A DNA stretch of 64,000 nucleotides from contig QWPV01000004.1 in the NCBI GenBank assembly GCA_003671055.1, positions 1-64,000 on the forward strand, written 5' to 3'. The DNA is from Planctomycetota bacterium (GTDB lineage Bacteria; Planctomycetota; Phycisphaerae; Phycisphaerales; SM1A02). Made by a program: the position numbers and the translations under genes. This document shows positions 57,384 to 64,000 of the stretch, in pieces; positions within the stretch are counted from its first letter, which is position 1; each line of letters begins with the position of its first letter. The notes below the pieces were generated by a model. It was not told the DNA's origin. It ran no database searches and was given only the letters and a program-made list of their open reading frames with translations.

Positions 57384-57995
57384 TCACTCGGCAAGCAGCG
57401 CGCGAAGTCCATCGACATCGACGCATGCGATGGGACGACCCGAGACGGCGTCAAGGCCGAACGACACACGCATCGCTGTTGGAATACGCAGCAGCGACAA
57501 CGGAATCCCTCGGATTTCCGCATCAAATCGGTCGACACGCCCCTTCAAGATCTGCTGCGACGTACATCTCGGTTCACCACATCCGAGGTCGACGATGGCT
57601 TGCGCAACGTGTGGCGCGTCGGCGTCCGTCTCAAGCCGTAGATGCAGACTTGGATCGAGATCGAGTTGTCCACGCGCTGCCCGACCGAGCAACAGTGGAT
57701 TGGATCCAGGAATTTTTTCCGCGAGTCCTTCAAGCAACGAGAGCGCTGTCAAGAGTTGTCCGCGAATGCGTGCCTTGCGCCCCTCGACACCGACTTCTTC
57801 CTCTTCTTGCGCTTGTGCGTGCTTCCGCATTTCTGAGTGCGTCGGTCGCTGCACATTGTCGAATCCGAGCCGATTCGCGACAACCCGCAGTGCTTCGTCG
57901 AGCGACGGTGCGCCTCCCTTGCGAAACAAACGGACTGCGGCTGCGGTGAGTTCATCCGCTGAAGAAGACTGGTGTGGAACGCTTCCGTCAAACAT
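57384..57995 (-). CDS. hypothetical protein (203 aa)
   Basis: No recognised domain. Helical N-terminal part with ELTAAAVRLFRKGGAPSLDEA, then a mixed segment with two cysteines in DLGCGEPRCTSQQI and a C-terminal half ending PIACVDVDGLRALLAE. No signal peptide or membrane span. Start MFDGSVPHQSS is chosen because homology-like composition begins there; the longer frame runs over the divergent yceH start. 190 bp before the receptor gene on the same strand. Confidence 0.6.
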   Translation of the reverse strand: MFDGSVPHQSSSADELTAAAVRLFRKGGAPSLDEALRVVANRLGFDNVQRPTHSEMRKHAQAQEEEEVGVEGRKARIRGQLLTALSLLEGLAEKIPGSNPLLLGRAARGQLDLDPSLHLRLETDADAPHVAQAIVDLGCGEPRCTSQQILKGRVDRFDAEIRGIPLSLLRIPTAMRVSFGLDAVSGRPIACVDVDGLRALLAE

Positions 57996-58037
57996 GCGGC
58001 GAGTGTAGGCGCAACGACGCGGATATAGTTCCGCGAG

Positions 58038-58712
58038 ATGCTGCAGACGCTTACTCCAGACGAATGTCGAGCCCTCGGAACACTCATTGAGAAGGCGTTG
58101 ACGACGCCTGCGCAGTACCCGCTTTCCCTCAACGGGCTGATTGTCGGCATCAATCAGAAATCGAATCGCGATCCGGTGATTGAAATCGACGAAGCGCGAG
58201 TACTTCGCGCGGTGGATGGGCTTGCTGCGAAATCGCTTGCGCGCGCTGTGAGCATGTCGTCGGGCGCGCGCGTGGAGAAATTCCGCCACATCGCGAATGA
58301 ATCACTCGGGCTGCGTGCTCCAGAACTCTCCATCCTTTGCGAATTGCTGCTGCGTGGACCACAAACTACTGGCGAGCTTCGTTCTCGCGCTTCACGCATG
58401 CACCACTACGAGTCCATGGAGACGGTGGAGAACATTCTTCAATCGATGAGCACCGCCGTGGAGGGTGACGGCGCTGCGTCGCGAGGGCCGCTGGTGCGAG
58501 AGATTCCTGCGGTGGCGGGTGAACGCACGACGCGTTGGATGCAGTTACTCCATCCAACGCTGCATCCTCTTCATATCTCAGAGGCAAGTTCGCCGGCAAC
58601 TTTCACGGCGCGCGCGGTGGCGGAGCCTTCCGAAATTGCTGCCCTCACGACGCGAGTGAGCGAACTTGAGCGCGTGGTGGAAGAGTTGAAGCGCGCGATT
58701 GAATCACGCTGA
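58038..58712 (+). CDS. YceH/UPF0502-family protein
   Basis: 224 residues. The N-terminal LTPDECRALGTLIEKALTTP and YPLSLNGLIVGINQKSNR are signatures of the DUF480 family, which has two winged-helix domains; ELSILCELLLRGPQTTGELRSRA is the second. Function in other bacteria is not established. C-terminal coiled-coil tail (VSELERVVEELKRAIES). Overlaps the next minus gene by 9 bp at its end. Confidence 0.92.
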   Translation: MLQTLTPDECRALGTLIEKALTTPAQYPLSLNGLIVGINQKSNRDPVIEIDEARVLRAVDGLAAKSLARAVSMSSGARVEKFRHIANESLGLRAPELSILCELLLRGPQTTGELRSRASRMHHYESMETVENILQSMSTAVEGDGAASRGPLVREIPAVAGERTTRWMQLLHPTLHPLHISEASSPATFTARAVAEPSEIAALTTRVSELERVVEELKRAIESR

Positions 58713-60053
58713 CTGCGCAACAGTCGCAACCTCTTCGCCATCCACGCGTGCACGCATATAGAAGTACGCGCGCGTGGACAACTCAGCGAGTAACGAGAAT
58801 AAGTACGCGCTCAAGAGCGTGCGGAACAGTGCGAGCCAGCCACTGAGAATCTGCGCGCTCATTCCTTGCGTCGAGGAAAGCGTCTCCACCGAACCGAGCC
58901 GGGAAGACGCCGCGTTCTCCACGATGGAATCACCCATCACCACGCTCGCTGCAATGAGCGTCAACACTTCTGTCACTTGGAGGAGCAGACTCACGAGGAT
59001 TCCGCCCATCGCGAGTGTGACGAGAGAGGTGCTCAAAACGCCGAGCCAAAGCAGCGGTCGCGCGATGACGAAGGATGCGCTTCGTGTGATTGCATCGGGT
59101 AAGTCTGCGTCTTCAACCGCCGCCGCTGCGGGGTAGAGCAGCATCGCAGAGAACGAAACGATGAGCACAACACTTGCGAGCAGCGCGAACACCAACGCAA
59201 TCGGGAAGAGCACTGCTGCGATAATGTCGCCCATCGGCAACGCGAGAAGCACACCATAAAGCGCAGGAACAAACAGCAGCACCAACACGAGCCCGATGGG
59301 CGCGATCGGCAGCAGCAGACAGCGCGTCGCACGATCGGCCGCGTACCACGCGCCTTCGCGAGCACTGAGTTTTTGGCCGCGTGCAAGATCAAGTGCACTC
59401 ATGCGACACAGCGCAGTCGCTGCGAAACTTCCTGTGGCGAACACGATGAGCAGCACCAGACTCGTCATCCACGGCGCGACTTCCCACAAGCGCATCGGTG
59501 CTTGAATGAGTGCGCGTGCGCTGACGGCGAGCAATGCTGGCAAATCGAAGTCGATCAACGCCGTCACAAATTGCGGTGCTGCGCGGCGCTCTTCTGCTGC
59601 GAATGCTTCGAAGAGCCCACGAGGTCGCACTTCTTCAATGACGCTGAGCGCGCGAGCGAACTGTTGCGCTGCGCTTTGGGTTTGACGCGCGCGCGTGGAA
59701 TCATCGAGCGCATCGTCGCTCTCGATCGCAGCAACGCGATCACTAAATCCTGCTTGCGCAAACGCGCGGAGTTCGCCAACAGACAAGTCCCAAGTGCGCA
59801 CGCCACTCCCATCGCTGCTCTCGGCTGCGGCTGCATCCGCAAGAGCTGCGTCGAAAGCAGCGGTATCCACAAGCGATTCTCGAACTGCCGCCGATGCGCG
59901 CATGGCACCGAGTCGCGCATCACTTGTCGAGCGCTCTGCCGCGAGAAGCCCTCGCTGCGTGAAGTCGTGCGATTGCACAGCGTCTGCAAGCGAGAAGAGC
60001 CCACCGAACAACAGCACCACGAGGAGTGCCATTGGAAAACGCGACGGTTGCAT
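58704..60053 (-). CDS. multi-span membrane protein, unknown
   Basis: About 449 residues. One N-terminal helix (MALLVVLLFGGLFSLADA), a periplasmic-like helical stretch to about 190, then at least five hydrophobic segments (WMTSLVLLIVFATGSFAATAL, VLVLLFVPALYGVLLALP, VLFPIALVFALLASVVLIV, and two more). No enzyme motif. Resembles integral membrane proteins of planctomycetes with no known role. Start MQPSRFP is the best of several; a longer start cannot be excluded. Convergent with yceH. Confidence 0.7.
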   Translation of the reverse strand: MQPSRFPMALLVVLLFGGLFSLADAVQSHDFTQRGLLAAERSTSDARLGAMRASAAVRESLVDTAAFDAALADAAAAESSDGSGVRTWDLSVGELRAFAQAGFSDRVAAIESDDALDDSTRARQTQSAAQQFARALSVIEEVRPRGLFEAFAAEERRAAPQFVTALIDFDLPALLAVSARALIQAPMRLWEVAPWMTSLVLLIVFATGSFAATALCRMSALDLARGQKLSAREGAWYAADRATRCLLLPIAPIGLVLVLLFVPALYGVLLALPMGDIIAAVLFPIALVFALLASVVLIVSFSAMLLYPAAAAVEDADLPDAITRSASFVIARPLLWLGVLSTSLVTLAMGGILVSLLLQVTEVLTLIAASVVMGDSIVENAASSRLGSVETLSSTQGMSAQILSGWLALFRTLLSAYLFSLLAELSTRAYFYMRARVDGEEVATVAQSA

Positions 60054-60195
60054 TGCGCAAGTCACCGCTGTGAAAAACCCTGTCAATCGAGCGCCTGAAG
60101 CGCAGCAAGTGTGTCCGTTCGTTCGTGTGCAACCCATCGTGCGCGGCATCCTACCGCTGAGGGCCTTGAAGGCGGATGACGCTAACATCGCGCGC

Positions 60196-61635
60196 ATGAC
60201 CACCACCGCTTCCGCGCCAAGTGCGATGCACCCGCTTCTTCCGCAAGTCAGAGCTCAGTGCGAAGCTTCACGCCCCGCTGCAGTGGAGCGACTGCAAGCG
60301 CTGCTTCGCATCCCGAGCGTGAGCACGGATCCTGCGTTTGATGGCGAAGTGCGCCGCGCGGCTGATTGGTTGGTCGCGGACTTGAAGAGCCTTGGTTTCA
60401 CCGCTGAATCGTGCAAAACGATTGGGCACCCGATTGTCGTTGCGCATCATCCTGGCGTGGGCGTACATGCGGCAACCGCGCCGCGCGTCCTGTTCTATGG
60501 GCATTACGACGTGCAGCCCGCAGATCCAATCGACTTGTGGACGAGTCCGCCGTTTGAACCTGTGATTGTCGATGGCAAGGATGGACCTCGTGTGGTCGCG
60601 CGCGGTGCGGTGGATGACAAGGGTCAAGTGATGAGTTTCATCGAAGCACTTCGTGCCTGGAACGCAGTCGCGGGCGGACCTCCAGTTCCGGTGACGCTCA
60701 TGCTTGAAGGCGAAGAAGAATCTGGAAGTCGCAGTCTCGAGCCATTCTTGCGTGAAGCGAAGGATCGACTCGCGGGCGACATCTGCATCGTGAGTGATAC
60801 GGGGATGTGGGACGCGTCAACGCCAGCAATCACGACGCGATTGCGTGGGCTTGTGTACATCGAAGTCACCGTGCACGGTCCAACACGCGATCTTCACAGC
60901 GGCATGTACGGCGGCGCGGTGCCAAATCCGATTCAGGTGCTCGCGGACATCATCGCATCCTTCCACGATAAAGATCGACGCATCACAGTCGCCGGCTTCT
61001 ATGACGGCGTCGATGAACTTCCACCACAAACGAAGGCGCAGTGGGAATCACTCGGATTCAGCGAGAGCGATTTTCTCGGCGACATCGGTCTTTCAAGCGG
61101 TTTTGGCGAAACGGGACGAAGCGCGCTCGAACGCACATGGTCTCGCCCCACGCTCGAAGTCAATGGCATCTTCGGCGGCTACACAGGCAAGGGCGCGAAG
61201 ACCGTCATCGGCGCACACGCGACGGCGAAGATTTCATGTCGACTCGTTGGTCGACAAGATCCAGCGGCAATCACCGCCGCACTCAAGGCGCATATCCACG
61301 CGAGACTTCCCGCAGGTTGCCGCGCCGAATTCGAATTGCACGGCGCGAATCCAGCAATCAGCGTGCGCGAATCGTCGCCTTACTTGAACGCCGCCAACAG
61401 CGCGCTTTCTCATGTCTACGGCTGCGCGCCACTCCTCATCGGAACGGGTGGGTCGATCCCCGCCGTGGGTTCGATCAAGCAGATCCTCGGTATGGATTCA
61501 TTGCTCATCGGCTTCGGACTCGATGACGATTGCGTCCACTCGCCTAATGAGAAGTTTGAACTTCGATGTTTTTACGGTGGTACGGATAGTCACGCAGCGT
61601 TGCTTGGGCAACTTGCGACGACTCCTCGTGCGTGA
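60196..61635 (+). CDS. M20-family metallopeptidase (dipeptidase type)
   Basis: 479 residues. The zinc site is laid out as in M20 enzymes: FYGHYDVQP (His), RGAVDDKGQ (bridging Asp), EGEEESGSRS (catalytic and metal Glu), SDTGMW (Asp), and a closing GGTDSHAALLG (His). The dimerisation lid is present (EVTVHGPTRDLHSGMYGGAV). These enzymes cleave dipeptides or remove N-acyl groups. No signal peptide, so cytoplasmic. Start MTTTASAPS is chosen because the open frame upstream runs through the opposite-strand gene. Confidence 0.93.
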   Translation: MTTTASAPSAMHPLLPQVRAQCEASRPAAVERLQALLRIPSVSTDPAFDGEVRRAADWLVADLKSLGFTAESCKTIGHPIVVAHHPGVGVHAATAPRVLFYGHYDVQPADPIDLWTSPPFEPVIVDGKDGPRVVARGAVDDKGQVMSFIEALRAWNAVAGGPPVPVTLMLEGEEESGSRSLEPFLREAKDRLAGDICIVSDTGMWDASTPAITTRLRGLVYIEVTVHGPTRDLHSGMYGGAVPNPIQVLADIIASFHDKDRRITVAGFYDGVDELPPQTKAQWESLGFSESDFLGDIGLSSGFGETGRSALERTWSRPTLEVNGIFGGYTGKGAKTVIGAHATAKISCRLVGRQDPAAITAALKAHIHARLPAGCRAEFELHGANPAISVRESSPYLNAANSALSHVYGCAPLLIGTGGSIPAVGSIKQILGMDSLLIGFGLDDDCVHSPNEKFELRCFYGGTDSHAALLGQLATTPRA

Positions 61636-61794
61636 TCAACGACGATCGCGGCGTTGCGATTGCAATCGCGACATCTCAATGCGCAGTTCCGCTACGCGAC
61701 CAGCGTGATCCAACCGCGCGGCAACGATGCGCAATACGGCAAGTGACGCGCAGAACGCGACAACGAGTACGACAGCGACCAGTGCGGCGTCCAT
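61636..61794 (-). CDS. 52-residue membrane miniprotein
   Basis: Residues 2-27 are a transmembrane helix (ALVAVVLVVAFCASLAVLRI). The remainder is a basic amphipathic helix (RVAELRIEMSRLQSQRRDRR), the layout of single-pass regulatory miniproteins. It abuts the stop of the M20 gene with no gap and is convergent to it. Read as a gene because start, span and tail fit together; no homology is claimed. Confidence 0.5.
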   Translation of the reverse strand: MDAALVAVVLVVAFCASLAVLRIVAARLDHAGRVAELRIEMSRLQSQRRDRR

Positions 61795-61900
61795 GCGCCT
61801 CGCATCGACCCTTGCGACACACGAATTGAGCCGCATGCAGGGAGTTTGTGAATTCTCGCGCCTCTCGCCAACGGTGCGCGCGGGTATCTTGCCCCAACTC

Positions 61901-64000
61901 ATGCTCGGCGCGCTCAGCTTCTCCCTTCGCACCCTCGTTCTGCTCCTCGCACTTGCGAGCCCGAGCATTGCAGAAGCGCAATTTTCTGATGTCGAGTTGA
62001 AGTTGCTTCGCTACGGCGCGGGAAATGTTGCGCGTGTCGGCGACCCTGTGGGCTTACTTGTTGAAGTGAAGAACTCGCTTGACGAACCGACTGAAGTCGA
62101 ACTCGTGTGGGAAACCCGCAACGCGGACGGCGACATCGAAGAACAGTCTCGGAACTTCGTGCTCAATCCCGGACAGCCAATCGAACGATGGGTGTATGGC
62201 ACAACGCCGATTGCGCGCAACATCTCGGATGCATCGAGTGTCATCACGACGCTGCGAGTGTTCTCGCTGAAGGGCGGCCGACGAGAAACAGAACTCGCGT
62301 CGCTTCCGATCAGTGCGGAGTCGGCAGAAACGCCTGGCCTCGCAATCAGCACCAGCGTGGATCTTCTCGGCGTGCTTGGGCCGCAGACGCTCGGGCTCAA
62401 TGCGTACGCGACCAACTACGACGGACGCAACTCACCTGCACACAACTCGCTGGCGGTCATCGCGCGTTTCGGCGCAGTCGATGATCTACCCGACCGCTGG
62501 TACGGATTCGCTGCACTCGATGCACTCGTTTGGTGTGACCCGTCTGCTGCACCAGCGCGATTGAGCACTGATCAATCGGAAGCACTCATCGATTGGATTG
62601 AACGCGGAGGGCATCTCATCATCGCGCTGAATGCGAATGGTGATCCGTGGGACCTCGGTGGTGCGGGTCGACACGCGCTGCAACCGCTGCTTCCATCCGT
62701 TGCCCCAACACGCATCGAGGCGGTGCGCGTGGATGCGATTCTTCCAGTGCTCTCGCTCAGCACGCGAAACAATGCGCCCAACGCGACCACACGCATCGCA
62801 GTCTTCGACCCAGCGACGCTCGATCGACAATGGCGTCCGCTGCTCGCTTTTCCCTCTAAAAAGGCTGCGAGCGGATTTGCCGTGCCGCGCGAGGGCTCGC
62901 TCGATGCGCAGGTCTATGGAGTCGAACGCGTCTACGGATTCGGCACGATCACCTTGATTGGGCTCGACCTCTACGAACTCTCGGCGCGACGATTGCAGAG
63001 CGACACCTCCCTTCCGCAGGGCGATGTGTTTTGGAATCGCATCCTCGCTCGTCGCGGCGATACGCCTAACGCTGGCGAACTGAAAGAGCTTGAAGAAGCG
63101 AAACGACTTTCTAAGGGCGGCGTGTCGAGCGATCTCGGTGGCGGCGGACTCATCGCAAATCGCATCGGACTCATCGGCGCTGCTGCGATGGGCGTGCTTG
63201 CGGCTGCGGGAACCTTCAGCGTTTACTGGTTGCTCGCGGGGCCCCTTGGATTCGCGATATTGAAATCGTTGCGCCATGAGCGTGCTGCGTGGGTGTACTC
63301 CGCGCTGCTCTCGTTGCTCTTCGCCATCGGCATCTGGCTCGTGGGCAGCACTGTTTCAGGCAGCGCGCCACGAGTGAAGTACCTGATGTTCCTCGATGCG
63401 GCGGCGCGTCCACAGGGTGAGACATCGTTACTACAACGACAGCCAGTGCGCGCAAGTGGCTGGTTGTCGATGCACGTTCCCGCGTATGCATCGAGCGCGC
63501 TGCAAGTTGGCACAAAGGAAGATGGGCGCACACTGCTGCGATCATGGTTGAATCCATCCGACCCGACGATTGAAGGGTTTCCGAGCCAAGCGCGTGTTGC
63601 GCGCCCCATCGATGCTGGCGGCTCGATGGATTTGGTTTCGCGAGCGGCGAGCACAGATCTTTCGTTCCGTTGGCTCGGTGGAATCGACGCCTCGTGGGGA
63701 GCATTGCCGTCGGTTGCGTCGGAAGTGCGCGTGGACATTGATCGCACAAAGTCGCCGCTCGATGTGCGCATCGTCGGTACGCTCGTCCATGAACTTCCGC
63801 AACCGCTGCGCAATGTGATGCTCATTCACATTTGGCCGCTGCGTTCTGCGCCAGTTAGGTTGCGAGACCCAAACAGTTCCATTCGAACACCCAGTGGCGC
63901 GATGCCGAATTTCGGTTCTTCGGTCACGCTCACGGAGTGGCGCGCGCATGAGCCACTCGATCTTGCAAAGGCATTTGCGCCCTCTCCTGACCGCGAAGAA
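61901..64000 (+). CDS. membrane-anchored secreted protein, 3' end cut by the window edge
   Basis: 700 codons open from ATG 61901 to the last base, with no stop inside. Signal peptide: TLVLLLALASPSIAEA. The extracellular part includes beta strands like carbohydrate- or cell-surface domains and a segment (LIDWIERGGHLIIALNANG) resembling a glutamine-amidotransferase-like fold. Two membrane helices occur near residues 425-455 and 470-490 (LLSLLFAIGIWLVGS). Function unknown. The signal peptide begins immediately, supporting this start. Confidence 0.82.
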   Translation, partial: MLGALSFSLRTLVLLLALASPSIAEAQFSDVELKLLRYGAGNVARVGDPVGLLVEVKNSLDEPTEVELVWETRNADGDIEEQSRNFVLNPGQPIERWVYGTTPIARNISDASSVITTLRVFSLKGGRRETELASLPISAESAETPGLAISTSVDLLGVLGPQTLGLNAYATNYDGRNSPAHNSLAVIARFGAVDDLPDRWYGFAALDALVWCDPSAAPARLSTDQSEALIDWIERGGHLIIALNANGDPWDLGGAGRHALQPLLPSVAPTRIEAVRVDAILPVLSLSTRNNAPNATTRIAVFDPATLDRQWRPLLAFPSKKAASGFAVPREGSLDAQVYGVERVYGFGTITLIGLDLYELSARRLQSDTSLPQGDVFWNRILARRGDTPNAGELKELEEAKRLSKGGVSSDLGGGGLIANRIGLIGAAAMGVLAAAGTFSVYWLLAGPLGFAILKSLRHERAAWVYSALLSLLFAIGIWLVGSTVSGSAPRVKYLMFLDAAARPQGETSLLQRQPVRASGWLSMHVPAYASSALQVGTKEDGRTLLRSWLNPSDPTIEGFPSQARVARPIDAGGSMDLVSRAASTDLSFRWLGGIDASWGALPSVASEVRVDIDRTKSPLDVRIVGTLVHELPQPLRNVMLIHIWPLRSAPVRLRDPNSSIRTPSGAMPNFGSSVTLTEWRAHEPLDLAKAFAPSPDREE

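Overview
The window looks like a chromosomal piece of a planctomycete, most likely of the Phycisphaerae. The pointers are a secreted beta-helix protein ending in a dockerin-like tail of the type common in that class, a 23S-5S rRNA pair with no 16S beside it, and moderately GC-rich genes that use GTG starts and ATGA stop/start overlaps. This placement is an inference from gene style; no phylogeny was run. No insertion sequence, phage or CRISPR array was seen.

Layout. 1-860: a 111-bp tandem repeat running in from the left edge, then gene-poor DNA. 861-10654: secreted beta-helix/dockerin protein, ileS, a methyltransferase, a small protein coupled to a ZIP metal transporter, tRNA-Ala(CGC) and mutS. 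10743-19052: a MerR-like regulator coupled to a VIT/VWA protein, a thioredoxin-like protein, a second VWA protein, obg, rpmA, a secreted unknown and a GNAT acetyltransferase. 19053-27173: a 600-bp gene-free region with DnaA-box-like sites, dnaA, a coupled secreted helical protein, a DegT-like protein lacking the PLP lysine, guaA and dprA.

28349-35802 is a compact chemotaxis operon: cheA (two HPt domains), cheW, cheR, cheD, an HDOD gene, cheY, a cheX-like gene and cheB. It holds no receptor; a heme-type receptor lies at 55499-57193. Then come mdh, tRNA-Ile(GAT), and an overlapping minus-strand set of four genes: an FHA-PilB fusion ATPase, an HscB-like J-protein and two CNNM/CorC membrane proteins. 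Two convergent RRM RNA-binding protein genes follow, the second with a long Lys-Val-Ala repeat tail.

44217-47716 is the 23S-5S unit on the minus strand, with a candidate promoter, a boxB/boxA-like leader and a strong terminator. 47896-53534 is a three-gene minus-strand operon led by a PilM-PilN-like fusion, followed by two large single-span membrane proteins. 53955-64000 carries a four-S1-domain protein, the receptor, a hypothetical, a YceH-family protein, a multi-span membrane protein, an M20 dipeptidase, a 52-residue membrane miniprotein, and a 700-codon gene cut by the right edge.

Together this is mostly housekeeping (translation, repair, replication initiation, GTP supply) mixed with surface and motility functions. 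The che operon, its receptor and the PilB/PilM parts could act together in surface motility or secretion, but no pilin, PilC, secretin or flagellar gene is visible here. The least conventional items are the PilM-led operon, the FHA-PilB fusion operon, the divergent DnaA, the lysine-less DegT protein, the KVA-repeat RRM protein and the MerR/VIT-VWA pair.
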